Shown piece by piece: positions 53,475 through 62,319 of a DNA stretch of 64,000 nucleotides. Origin of the DNA: an uncultured Alphaproteobacteria bacterium (lineage in GTDB: Bacteria; Pseudomonadota; Alphaproteobacteria; RF32; CAG-239); the NCBI GenBank assembly GCA_944393695.1, contig CALYAY010000004.1:38077-102076 (forward strand), read 5' to 3'. The position numbers were made by a program, and so were the translations under genes. Position 1 is the stretch's first letter, and each line of letters starts with the position of its first letter. The notes below the pieces were generated by a model. The model made no database searches. It was not told the DNA's origin and was given only the letters and a program-made list of their open reading frames with translations.

Positions 53475-55217
53475 ATGATGAAATTATCCAAAGCATTAAT
53501 GCTGTCCGTTTCCGGACTGTTTCTTACGTCCGGCAACAGCACCGCTTCAATTCATAATTTAACATCTTTCAACACTCCGGGTGCGGTTACATTTGTCCAC
53601 ACACCTTATACACACACCTCACACTCGGAAGAGACGTTGTTGTCTTCATTTGAAGATTTAGCTGGATTTACTCCCCCTAAAAACTTAGGGGGAGATAGAG
53701 AGGGTTTCAAACCCACCCTTTCCCTCCCTAAATCTTTAGGGAGGGTAGAAAAAAGACAGGGTGATAATAAAAATATCCAACTCGCTGCGACCTGTTTTGT
53801 AACCGATACCTCGGCCTGTTCGGGGAATGAATTCGGAGGCAACAATGCCGATGATGACGGGCATGGGGCTCCCGGAGGGCCGAGCGACGGTGATGATTAT
53901 GATTTAGACAATGCCGAGCGCTGCCGTCAGGAAGGATATACCCAAACATCCTGTCCCAAAGGTCAGGAACCTTCCAACACCTGTCCCTACGATAGTGATT
54001 ATTTCGAAAAATGTGTTTCTTCCTGTCCCTCAAATTATGTAACTTGTGAAGTCCCTTACTATGGCGTCGGTGAAGACTGCGACGGAAAATACGCCTCATG
54101 TGAAAAAGACACTGAGCGTGCCTGTCAGGAACTTAACCCCGATTATGTTGACGAATGCGGCACCGGACAACAATTAAGTGATGACAGATGTTCTTACGAC
54201 AATACTTACGGAACCTGCTGCAACACCTGTTGGGACTATGCTTACACCCTGGAATCAATACCTGATGGTTATATTCAGGACGGAGAACCCTGCATTACAT
54301 GCGATGGGCTCGCTTTTGTAAATGCAAAACCCAATCCCTGTGACGGTTTTATGGACTGCGGCTCCATGGGCCCCGACACCGGCGCAAACTCATGCCTCTC
54401 CGGCAATCAATTGAAATACAGCAACTGCAAACCCTGCCCAAACCTCGGTTCCCTCACCTATTGCCCGGAACATTTTACCTGTACCTATGAGGAATGCTCC
54501 GGCCTCTGGTATAAAACCGGCTGCCAGTCCGGCTATGACTGGAACTCAAGCTCCCAAACCTGCACCCAACGATGCGAATACAAAGGAACTTTAAGCTATT
54601 GCCCGGCTAATTATACTTGTAACTATGAAGACTGTTCCGGCAAATATTACAAGACCGGCTGCCAGCCGGGCTATGATTGGAATGCCGGCTTCCAGACTTG
54701 TACGCAGCAATGCGAGAATAAAGGAACTTTGACTTCTTGTCCGGCACCTTTCACCTGCCACTATGAAGACTGCTCCGGCAAATATTACAAAACAGGCTGC
54801 CAAAGCGGCTACGACTGGGATGCAAGCTCACAAACCTGCACCGCCCAGTGTGACGACAACTGCCCGAACGGCTATTCACCAACCAACAACAGCGAATGCT
54901 ACGACACGGCCGTCACCGAATGCGGCACCATCTGTTATAAAGAAAAACCTTGTTGCCGGCAATATCTGTCTTCTGAAACAAAATACGGATGTTCATGCAG
55001 CTGCGAAACTAGCGGATCAAGATACGTTCTTATAATTCACAAAACAAAATACTTTTATGATGAACACGGAGAAATAATCGATACGGGCTCCGAAAAAGAA
55101 TATCACAACTATTTCGCAACCATAGAAGAATGTGAAGAGAGAAAATCAGACCTTTCCCAATGCAACATGTCTTGCGACTCATTTGCTAGCTCAAGCTACA
55201 GTGAAATTTGTGAATAA
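53475..55217 (+). CDS. Exported cysteine-rich modular protein, copy 3 (extended)
   Basis: The longest paralog, 580 residues: signal peptide (MMKLSKALMLSVSGLFLTSG), palindromic insert region, IQLAATCFVTDTSACSGNEF, acidic Gly/Asp stretch and the Cys modules shared with copies 1 and 4 (including ERACQELNPDYVDECGTGQ). Then three exact 46-residue repeats (CENKGTLTSCPAPFTCHYED-type, CSGKYYKTGCQSGYDW) replace the single unit of the other copies. A distinct AT-rich C-terminus follows (CCRQYLSSETKYGCSCSC, RYVLIIHKTKYFYDEHGE, CNMSCDSF). No second gene follows on this strand. Repeat expansion suggests an extended extracellular stalk. Confidence 0.8.
   Translation: MMKLSKALMLSVSGLFLTSGNSTASIHNLTSFNTPGAVTFVHTPYTHTSHSEETLLSSFEDLAGFTPPKNLGGDREGFKPTLSLPKSLGRVEKRQGDNKNIQLAATCFVTDTSACSGNEFGGNNADDDGHGAPGGPSDGDDYDLDNAERCRQEGYTQTSCPKGQEPSNTCPYDSDYFEKCVSSCPSNYVTCEVPYYGVGEDCDGKYASCEKDTERACQELNPDYVDECGTGQQLSDDRCSYDNTYGTCCNTCWDYAYTLESIPDGYIQDGEPCITCDGLAFVNAKPNPCDGFMDCGSMGPDTGANSCLSGNQLKYSNCKPCPNLGSLTYCPEHFTCTYEECSGLWYKTGCQSGYDWNSSSQTCTQRCEYKGTLSYCPANYTCNYEDCSGKYYKTGCQPGYDWNAGFQTCTQQCENKGTLTSCPAPFTCHYEDCSGKYYKTGCQSGYDWDASSQTCTAQCDDNCPNGYSPTNNSECYDTAVTECGTICYKEKPCCRQYLSSETKYGCSCSCETSGSRYVLIIHKTKYFYDEHGEIIDTGSEKEYHNYFATIEECEERKSDLSQCNMSCDSFASSSYSEICE
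53668..53748. repeat. Palindromic elements inserted in frame in Cys-rich protein 3
   Basis: A C-type copy (CTCCCCCTAAAAACTTAGGG continuing GGAG) followed by ATAGAGAGGGTTTCA, and an A-type copy (CCCTCCCTAAATCTTTAGGG continuing AGGG). Translated FTPPKNLGGDREGF and LSLPKSLGR. Different elements from copies 1, 2 and 4, at the same site. Confidence 0.85.
54435..54848 (+). repeat. Three tandem 138-bp coding repeats
   Basis: Units begin at 54435, 54573 and 54711 with TGC, exactly 138 bases (46 codons) apart, and end before 54849. Each has six Cys at fixed spacing and GC-SGYDW or equivalent. Units 2 and 3 are closer to each other than to unit 1, suggesting recent duplication. Confidence 0.92.
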
Positions 55218-55262
55218 AAAAACTGCGGTGCAGTTTTGATAAAATCAAAAACAAGCACCGCA
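55216..55262 (-). terminator. Terminator of the small membrane-protein gene
   Basis: On the minus strand TGCGGTGC...GCACCGCA (8 bp) with an inner TTTTGAT-TTT-ATCAAAA stem, followed by G and seven T. It lies eight bases after the 57-aa frame at 55270 and overlaps the end of Cys-rich gene 3. Confidence 0.82.
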
Positions 55263-55269
55263 ACTTCGA

Positions 55270-55443
55270 TTAATGTATCAGGAATCCGAGGATCACCGCA
55301 ATAACGATAATTCTCAGGGCCCAGATTCTGACCGGTTCTGACCAAGCCCAAACCCAGCCCACAAAACTCCAGAAATTAATCCACAAAAAACGCACCACCA
55401 CACAAATAGTAAGTGCAACACAGAAAATATAAAATATTTCCAT
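55270..55443 (-). CDS. Small two-helix membrane protein (57 aa)
   Basis: Starts MEIFYIFCVALTICVVVRFL, then a Trp-rich segment (WINFWSFVGWVWAWSEPV) and a second helix (ALRIIVIAVILGFLIH). No family is recognised. The strong terminator placed just after it on the same strand supports its being transcribed; no convincing ribosome site is seen before the ATG. The following stretch up to 55658 holds no better gene; a 33-residue hydrophobic frame with a TTG start near 55480-55580 on the same strand was seen but is not supported. Confidence 0.45.
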   Translation of the reverse strand: MEIFYIFCVALTICVVVRFLWINFWSFVGWVWAWSEPVRIWALRIIVIAVILGFLIH

Positions 55444-55658
55444 ATATAAAATTTTTTAAGTTAAACATCAAATTTTAAGGCATCATCCCGAAAAACAACG
55501 CCAAAACATAAGATATCATAACCGGGAAAAGTCCGCTCATCAGTCTTACAACCAATTTGCCAACAAAACCACACAATAATCAACAACTCAAAACTTACCC
55601 ATAACAATATCTTTACAAATATTATTATAGCATAAATTGGTTACCAAAACAATAATTT

Positions 55659-57413
55659 TCAGTCAGTTGGACGCACAGTCGGCCACAAACCGCTTTGCAG
55701 CTGAGCCAGACTCTCGGGCTTCCGCCCTGCCCTCATTTCATAAATCCAATAATTCGCCATCACCCGCTCAATATAAAGACGCGTCTGCTGCGCCGGCAAA
55801 ACCTCAATAAACAACAGCGGATCATTTTGATATTTTGCCTTTTTCTTCCATTTCATCAAGTTTCCGGGCCCTGCGTTATAAGCCGCGGTCATAAAAAACA
55901 AATTACCGTCGATATAATCCTTTTCCAACAGATAATTCACATATTTCCGCCCGGTTTCAATATTATACGCCGCATCAAAAAGCTTGCTCCGGTCTCTTTT
56001 AAGCTGATTATCCTTCTGCACATAATAAGCCGTGCTCGGCATCAGCTGCATCAAACCGCACGCTCCGGCAGAACTGACCGCCCGGGGATTAAATCCCGAT
56101 TCCTGCCTGATCAGCGCCAACACCAACGCCGGATCCGCCAGATTATCCTTTGCCGGCAGCCAGTCCGGAACCGGATAAGCCAGGCTGTCATAAAACACCA
56201 GACGGTCATAATCCTTCAAATCATTGGAAATCTTAATTGCCAAACCATGCCGGTCATATTTTTCGCTCAAGAACAGCATCGCCTCTTTTTGGGTTTCGTT
56301 CATGGTCGTATAAGCATTGCGCAGCTCGGCCTCGGCCAAATCCGGCCTCTTGGCATGAAACAAAGCCACCGCCCGCACAATCGCCGGCGACAATAACAAA
56401 TCCTTGGCATACTGCGAAGTTGAAAAATCGTTCCAGTAAGTTGTTTCACTCCAGTTATAATCCAACGGCTTCCCCAAGGTATAGGCAGCTAAAATTCCAT
56501 AGAATGTACGCTGATACCGCGCCGCTGTTTCCAGTTGCTGCTGAGCCTTTTGAGTGCGTTTCAGTTTCATATTGGCGCGAAAAGCCCAATACGCTCCGGC
56601 CGCTTCCAGCCATTCGTCATTATTTTTTAAGGCTCCCAGTTTGGAAAAATAATTTGCCGCCTGCTGATATTTTCCCATCCGCCACGACGCCAGACCACCC
56701 ACCCAGTAAGCCGTGGCACTGTGGCTGCGCCGGGCTGGTTTACGCGACCATTGCTCCGCCAGCTTGTCATAATTATCCAGCAGATACGACAACGCCAGCC
56801 GGGCACTCAGCTCATCCCAATATTTATCGGGAATAAGCATCCGAAAACGTTTGTTTTCCAAAACACTGCGCGCCAGCCGGGTCTTTCCGCGGTTGATATA
56901 ATTATAAAACTTCTTCACCCGGCCGATAACCCATGTTTTGTTCTTGGAATTCAAACGGGCATAAGCCTCGCTTTCCGCATTCAACAACGGTTTCCCGTAC
57001 ATACCGTCCCCGCAGGAAAGCGGCATGTTCAAATCTTCCTTGGCACCCTTTCTGCCCGCCAGCCGGTATATCCGGGCGGCCTGCGGATGATCGGCATATT
57101 CAATCAGCCAGTCCTTTAATTCTTCATAAGTCGATTTATATCCGGAAGACAAATATTTTTCCGCCAGCACATGCCCCCGCAACAACGGACTTTCCACTTC
57201 GGAAAACAGATCGTCAGCCTTTTCATAATCATTGTTTTTCAAAGACTTAAATATATTTTTATAAAGCTTTACATCATCTCTGCTGATAACATTTTCGGCA
57301 ATCATACCGGCATAAATATCTGCATCGATTTTTTCAGACAACACACCGGCACTTGCCGCTTCCGTTGCAGCCAGATAAAGCAGCACAAAAAATAACAAAA
57401 CCCTTCTTAGCAA
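55659..57413 (-). CDS. slt: Soluble lytic murein transglycosylase (Slt70 type)
   Basis: A periplasmic enzyme with a signal peptide (VLLFFVLLYLAATEAASAG). Helical TPR-like U-domain (about 40-420) with repeats of the YDKLAEQWSRKPARRSHSAT and YWVGGLASWRMGKYQQAANYF kind, then the lysozyme-like SLT domain: LALIRQESGFNPRAVSSAG (catalytic Glu), GLMQLMPSTAYYV, YNIETGRKYVNYLLEKD and AAYNAGPGNLMKWKKK. 584 aa is normal. Third glycan-strand lyase family in the window, after RlpA and MltB. Confidence 0.93.
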   Translation of the reverse strand: MLRRVLLFFVLLYLAATEAASAGVLSEKIDADIYAGMIAENVISRDDVKLYKNIFKSLKNNDYEKADDLFSEVESPLLRGHVLAEKYLSSGYKSTYEELKDWLIEYADHPQAARIYRLAGRKGAKEDLNMPLSCGDGMYGKPLLNAESEAYARLNSKNKTWVIGRVKKFYNYINRGKTRLARSVLENKRFRMLIPDKYWDELSARLALSYLLDNYDKLAEQWSRKPARRSHSATAYWVGGLASWRMGKYQQAANYFSKLGALKNNDEWLEAAGAYWAFRANMKLKRTQKAQQQLETAARYQRTFYGILAAYTLGKPLDYNWSETTYWNDFSTSQYAKDLLLSPAIVRAVALFHAKRPDLAEAELRNAYTTMNETQKEAMLFLSEKYDRHGLAIKISNDLKDYDRLVFYDSLAYPVPDWLPAKDNLADPALVLALIRQESGFNPRAVSSAGACGLMQLMPSTAYYVQKDNQLKRDRSKLFDAAYNIETGRKYVNYLLEKDYIDGNLFFMTAAYNAGPGNLMKWKKKAKYQNDPLLFIEVLPAQQTRLYIERVMANYWIYEMRAGRKPESLAQLQSGLWPTVRPTD

Positions 57414-57429
57414 TTGTTTTCTCTAAATA

Positions 57430-58080
57430 TTATCTTTTACGTAACCAGCGTATTTTAGACGCACACTCTTCCTGCGACATTTTGGCAACCCGGCACCTGT
57501 TAACAATAATATTCGGAATCTTATCCATAGAATAACATCCCTCACCCACCAGCGTATAATCCACATAAGCATCCACATTCGGAATAACATCATTAAAGCT
57601 GAGCGCCGTTTCCATCTTCGGCCATTTCAGCTTCACCCCCAAACTGTTAAGCTTCCGGTCCAGAGTCGTCGTCATAACGAAACGTACATCACAGCGCACT
57701 TCTCCGCCGATGGTTTTATTAACTGAAAAATTGGTATAATAAAGAAAAATAAAATTTGTTTCTTCCGGCGATCCGTCCGACCCCACCATCTGAATGGCAA
57801 CTCCGCCTCTTTCACTGCCGTCCTTTGTCGGCATAAGCGGAGCTCCCCACGCTTTTTCGCCGGAACTTTCAGACTCTTCCGTTTTTTTAACCGGCTGTTG
57901 CACGGCAGAAGATTGCCTTGACTGAGTTCCGTAACGCTGGGCATTGGTTTTCCAGTTTCCCGTTTGATAACTGCTTGCCGCCGGCTGAGACGGCGAACCA
58001 AACATCTGAGCATCGGCCGGCATGCCCCCAAACAGGCATACCGCCGCCGATACCAAAAATGTCAAACGAAAAACTCTCAT
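57430..58080 (-). CDS. Exported protein of unknown function (216 aa)
   Basis: Signal peptide MRVFRLTFLVSAAVCLFGGMPADA, a Gln/Ser-rich disordered linker (about 25-75), and a C-terminal beta-rich domain (FIFLYYTNFSVNKTIGGEVRCDVRF, LKWPKMETALSF, VDYTLVGEGCYSMDKIPNIIVNRCRVAKMSQEECASKI). Three or four Cys at the end probably pair. The start could also be the GTG at 58083 directly upstream. It follows the 412-aa exported protein by one base or less and seems to share its beta domain (see there). Unknown function. Confidence 0.7.
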   Translation of the reverse strand: MRVFRLTFLVSAAVCLFGGMPADAQMFGSPSQPAASSYQTGNWKTNAQRYGTQSRQSSAVQQPVKKTEESESSGEKAWGAPLMPTKDGSERGGVAIQMVGSDGSPEETNFIFLYYTNFSVNKTIGGEVRCDVRFVMTTTLDRKLNSLGVKLKWPKMETALSFNDVIPNVDAYVDYTLVGEGCYSMDKIPNIIVNRCRVAKMSQEECASKIRWLRKR

Positions 58081-58083
58081 CAC

Positions 58084-59322
58084 TTAGCCGACATTCGGGG
58101 AATTATATTTAACCTTGCTCTTATCCTTTTTAACCGCGGCTCCTTCCGCAGCCGGAGCATATCCGCCCAAACCGTTATCTGCACCGACAACATTTGTTCC
58201 GTCTTTGGCATTACGAACGGCATTCAGCAAATCTGTCGGAGCTGGCGTGGCCTCTTTCTCGGCCGAAGGACGGGAAGCGTCGTCCCCGGCAGACGAAGCA
58301 TCAGCTGCTGCATCATTCTGCGCCGGACTTGTATTCCCGGCAGCTGCACTTCCGCCGTCATTTCCGGCATTCCCGGACATCCCGCTGTTACCGGCGCCTG
58401 CCTGAGCCGCCCCGGCCGCAGAATTTGCCGCACCGGCAGGATTATCCGCTCCGCCCGACGGATCGGATGCGCCGTTCCCGACCGATTCAGACGCACTGCC
58501 GGCAGCATCTGGGAACAACGTTGAAATTCTGGATTTCAAAGCCTCGTTTGAAGCCTCCGAAGAACCGGAAGCAGGATTTTCCCCGTCCAAATCTTCGGCA
58601 TTTATATCTCCCTTAATCTCGGATAAAACTTTTGAAACTTTATTAATCTCGGTCACCACCGCATCATACTGGGTATTAATATCCCGGCGGTCCTGCGCCC
58701 GCTTATTTTCACTCAGAGCCTTGTCTTCTTCATAGGAAACAGGCTTAAACTCGCGATAATATTCCGGATCTGTCGGCGAAACAAATTTGAACAACCCGTC
58801 GCAGTTTCCGCCTTTGTTATTGGTGGAAACCGGAGACACCCGCTCCTTGGAAGCCGCCGCGATAACGGAACAGTTTGTTGCAGAGCTTTTAACATCGCCG
58901 ATAAGCAGGAAACAACGGTCAGACTGCAGCCTGTTGCGAACGGTCACCTGAGTAAAAGGCTCAATCTGCGGAACATCGATTGAAGTAGAAACCGATGGCG
59001 GCGTAACGTTTTCGGTTTTGGAATAAGACCGCCCGCTTTTCTTTTGTTCGGCCTTTTTCTCATCATTCACCAGAGCCGTAACCGTTTCATCCGTCCAGGT
59101 CAGGTTCAATACAGCCGCACGTAAAGCACTATTGGAACGATTATACAAAGTCGTATCAAAATCACAGGCAACAACAGCCCCGTCAGCGTTTTTCACCGGC
59201 TGCACATCATGAATTTTGAACAAAATATTTTCCTGAGCGGACTGCTGGGCATTTGCCGCCGAAACACATCCGGCCATCACCATTCCCAACACGGAAAGAA
59301 AAACTTTTTTATTTTCAGTCAT
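58084..59322 (-). CDS. Exported protein of unknown function with Ala/Gly-rich tail (412 aa)
   Basis: Signal peptide (SVLGMVMAGCVSAANA, no proper lipobox position), an N-terminal beta domain (ILFKIHDVQPVKNADGAVVACDFDTTLYNRSN, LNLTWTDETVTAL, PQIEPFTQVTVRN, DRCFLLIGDVKSSATNCSV), a helical middle (RRDINTQYDAVVTEINKVSKVLSEIKGDI), and a long Ala/Gly/Asn/Asp-rich disordered tail. The order LYNRSN-W-VP-P-DRCF-NCSV parallels LDRKLN-W-IPN-GEGCY-NRCRV of the next gene, hinting at related domains. Probably a two-gene operon for an envelope structure. Confidence 0.7.
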   Translation of the reverse strand: MTENKKVFLSVLGMVMAGCVSAANAQQSAQENILFKIHDVQPVKNADGAVVACDFDTTLYNRSNSALRAAVLNLTWTDETVTALVNDEKKAEQKKSGRSYSKTENVTPPSVSTSIDVPQIEPFTQVTVRNRLQSDRCFLLIGDVKSSATNCSVIAAASKERVSPVSTNNKGGNCDGLFKFVSPTDPEYYREFKPVSYEEDKALSENKRAQDRRDINTQYDAVVTEINKVSKVLSEIKGDINAEDLDGENPASGSSEASNEALKSRISTLFPDAAGSASESVGNGASDPSGGADNPAGAANSAAGAAQAGAGNSGMSGNAGNDGGSAAAGNTSPAQNDAAADASSAGDDASRPSAEKEATPAPTDLLNAVRNAKDGTNVVGADNGLGGYAPAAEGAAVKKDKSKVKYNSPNVG

Positions 59323-59426
59323 GTTATTTCCCTATATTATAAAAGTTATTGGCTCTGCCTAATAATAATTCAGTTTCTTGCAAAATACCATCAAATTATG
59401 AATAAAGTGATAACACTCTGGATAAA

Positions 59427-60260
59427 TCACGATATTTTTTTCTTCAGGCGCAGAAAGTCCGCCCATATCTTGGCTTTTTGTCCGGCATTCCGCAACAGAT
59501 AAGCCGGATGAAACGTTGCCATAACCGCCACGCTGTTTCCGTCTTCCGTCTTATATTCCAGCCACTTGCCGCGCATTCTGGAAATCGGCTCCTCATTTTC
59601 CAGCAAAGCATTCGCCGCACTTCCGCCCAGCAGCACCAACACCCTGGGTTTAACCAACTCAATCTGCCGCCGCAAAAAAGGCAGACACACCGCCACTTCT
59701 GCCGTCGTCGGCGTGCGGTTCCCCGGCGGCCGCCAGGGTAATACATTGGTAATATAAACATCGTCACGGGCCAGCCCCGCCGCCTGAATAATCTTATCCA
59801 GCAAATGTCCGCTCCGCCCCACAAAGGGGATGCCCATCCGGTCTTCATCCGCCCCCGGGGCCTCACCAATAAGCATAACCTCGGCCTGTTCGTTTCCGCC
59901 GCCGAAAACTGTTTTATTGGCCGTCAGTTTCAGGGCGCAGCCGTCAAAACCTTCCACCAGTTTCCGCAACTCGGCAATCGAAGTTGCCGTCTTACACAGT
60001 TCCCGGGCATTTTGACAGGCATTAACCGTTGCCTGAGCCAGTTCGGTTGTCGCAGCGCGTTTAACCTCCGATTCGCTCACCGCCGCCGGCGCCGGTACAG
60101 TTTTTCTCAAAGCCGACACGACTGCCGCCGCCCTGATGCCCTGTTCCTCCGGCTTCTTGTCCAAAACAAAAGGCTCATCCCCGGCGGTTTCCTCCACCCC
60201 GGCCAGCACATACCATTCCAACAGGCTTTTCAGGTTTATATCTGCATTTTCTTCAATCAT
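59427..60260 (-). CDS. Uracil-DNA glycosylase, family 4-like
   Basis: A base-excision repair enzyme. Motif A is GEAPGADEDRMGIPFVGRSG, with ITNVLPWRPPGNRTPTTAEV, RVLVLLGGSAANALL and motif C ATFHPAYLLRN (His). Of the four Fe-S cysteines of classical family 4, two are absent: FDGC lacks the first Cys of CxxC and WRPPGNR has Trp for Cys; GC and VCLPFL remain. So the cluster is probably missing. The start is set at the ATG at 60260 (MIEENADINLKSLLEW), where the family begins; readings from 60329 add 23 residues. N-terminal linker is Ala-rich. Confidence 0.85.
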   Translation of the reverse strand: MIEENADINLKSLLEWYVLAGVEETAGDEPFVLDKKPEEQGIRAAAVVSALRKTVPAPAAVSESEVKRAATTELAQATVNACQNARELCKTATSIAELRKLVEGFDGCALKLTANKTVFGGGNEQAEVMLIGEAPGADEDRMGIPFVGRSGHLLDKIIQAAGLARDDVYITNVLPWRPPGNRTPTTAEVAVCLPFLRRQIELVKPRVLVLLGGSAANALLENEEPISRMRGKWLEYKTEDGNSVAVMATFHPAYLLRNAGQKAKIWADFLRLKKKIS

Positions 60261-60431
60261 AATCTTAAAATAATAACTATGCATTTTTTTTGCAAGAACT
60301 ATCATCCGATAAACTAAAGATTTACACATATTTTATAAAATCCTGTTGTATGATAAAAAAATTTCGATACAATACAAAAGCATTATAACTTCCGGCTCTT
60401 TGCCGGAACGAAAAATCTTGGGAAGCAATCA

Positions 60432-62249
60432 ATGGCCAAATACATCAGTCTGTTAACAATTTTTATCAGTTTGATAATTTTCAATTCCTGCGCGGAAAAA
60501 TCCCTTTCGCCGGCACATTCGCCGGTTACTGCGGCCATACCCTCTTCCCTTTCCGCTTCGGCGCTTGTTTCCTCGGGCAAAACAGCTTCTTACGGCCCTT
60601 ATCTTGCCGGCCGGGTGGCACATCTGCGCAAAGATTTCAATAAAGCGGCCGACTATTATATCATTGCCCTTCAGCACGATCCCGACAATGCCGAGCTGCT
60701 CAGCCGCATATACATCATTCTCGCTTCCCAGGGACGCATTCCCGAAGCCGCCAAATACGCCGAAGCTTCTCTTAAAAAGGGCGATTCCAATAATTTCACT
60801 CATATCATCATGGCCGTAAATGCCATGAAAAACAAACAATACGACCAGGCGCTTAAAGCTCTTGATAAAATGGGCAGCAATCCGATTTACACCGGTTTCA
60901 TCACCCCGTTGATATCTTCCTGGATATATGCCGCTCAGGGCAACAAAGACCTGGCGGTAAAAGAACTTTCCGTCCTGCAAAAAGAACCAACGCTGAAATC
61001 GCTTTATCATCTTCAGGCCGGTATGGTTTACGATTATTTCAATGATGAAGAAAACGCCCGCAAAAACTACGAATACATCGTTAATGAAGAAAGCAGCGAA
61101 ATGTCTTTCCGGGCTCTCCAGGTCATCACCAACTTTTATATCCGCCATGGTCAAAAAGACAAAGCCGTCGCCCTCTCCAGAAAATATGACGACAAACGCC
61201 TGTTCATTGATATGCTCAGCAACCTCGCCGACAAAAACGCTGCCGCTGATCCGAAAAAGACCAAACCGATTATCAGCAGTGCCGACATCGGCATGAGCGA
61301 AGCCCTGTTCAGCATTGCCTCCAACCTGCGCCAGGTTCCGAGCGGCATTGACATTGCCCATATTTTTATTTGTCTGTCAATTTACACCAATCCGCAATAT
61401 GATGTCGGCCGACTGCTGCTGGCAGATATTCTGGAAAGCCGGGAGATGTACAGCGAAGCCATTGTCGTCTATGACGAAATTCCCGAAAACTCGGAATGTT
61501 ACAACGCCGTTCAAATAAAAAAAGCAGCCGATTACGTTATGTTGCAAGACTACAAAGCCGCTGAAATTCTGCTCAAAGCCTTAAGCAAAGAACGCCTCGA
61601 TAATTTTCAGGTAAACATGGATCTGGGCGATGTTCTCCGCCTGCGCGGCAAACACGACGAAGCCGTCGGTTATTATGAAAAAGCCTTGTCGCTCATGCCC
61701 GAAAAGAATTCCGATGTCTGGGTCATTTACTACGCCATGGGCATTTCCTACGAGCAAAGCGGCAATTGGGAAAAAGCCGAAGCTGCCCTCAAAAAAGCTC
61801 TGGAACTGAGCCAAAATCACTACTATGTCCAAAACTATCTGGGCTACAGCTGGCTGCGTCAGGGCAAAAATATTGATGACGCCTTCACGCTGATTGTCGA
61901 TGCTTACAACCAGGCTCCCAACGACGGCCACATTGCCGACAGCCTGGGTTGGGCTTTTTACCGCATCGGCCAATATGATAATGCCGTCAAATATCTTGAA
62001 AAAGCTTCAGAACTTGAACCTGCCAACGCCCTGATAAACGATCACCTGGGAGATGCTTACTGGCAGGCCGGCCGAAAAACCGAAGCCGTTTTTCAATGGA
62101 AACATACCCTGAAGATGAAAGACGATTCGGAAGAAGTAGACTACGACAAAATCGAACAAAAAATCAAATCCGGCTTAGAAGCCGAAACACCCCTTGCCTA
62201 CGACAAATCAAACATAGACAAGACCGCTTCTTACCTGCCCAAAGAATAA
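60432..62249 (+). CDS. TPR-repeat lipoprotein
   Basis: 605 residues: lipoprotein signal with lipobox IFNSC, a short Ser/Ala linker, then TPR helices throughout (first AYYIIALQHDPDNAELLSRIY-type, last SLGWAFYRIGQYDNAVKYLEKASELEP and HLGDAYWQAGRKTEAVFQWKHTL). No catalytic domain. In Alphaproteobacteria such long TPR lipoproteins are outer-membrane scaffolds for assembly or polysaccharide export; the partner is unknown. Monocistronic; followed by the palindromic mosaic. Confidence 0.9.
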   Translation: MAKYISLLTIFISLIIFNSCAEKSLSPAHSPVTAAIPSSLSASALVSSGKTASYGPYLAGRVAHLRKDFNKAADYYIIALQHDPDNAELLSRIYIILASQGRIPEAAKYAEASLKKGDSNNFTHIIMAVNAMKNKQYDQALKALDKMGSNPIYTGFITPLISSWIYAAQGNKDLAVKELSVLQKEPTLKSLYHLQAGMVYDYFNDEENARKNYEYIVNEESSEMSFRALQVITNFYIRHGQKDKAVALSRKYDDKRLFIDMLSNLADKNAAADPKKTKPIISSADIGMSEALFSIASNLRQVPSGIDIAHIFICLSIYTNPQYDVGRLLLADILESREMYSEAIVVYDEIPENSECYNAVQIKKAADYVMLQDYKAAEILLKALSKERLDNFQVNMDLGDVLRLRGKHDEAVGYYEKALSLMPEKNSDVWVIYYAMGISYEQSGNWEKAEAALKKALELSQNHYYVQNYLGYSWLRQGKNIDDAFTLIVDAYNQAPNDGHIADSLGWAFYRIGQYDNAVKYLEKASELEPANALINDHLGDAYWQAGRKTEAVFQWKHTLKMKDDSEEVDYDKIEQKIKSGLEAETPLAYDKSNIDKTASYLPKE

Positions 62250-62319
62250 CCCCGCTCCCCCTCCTGCCCTATTCTTTTCTGTCATCTTTAGCCCCTTCTT
62301 TTGTCATCCTCGGCCCCTC

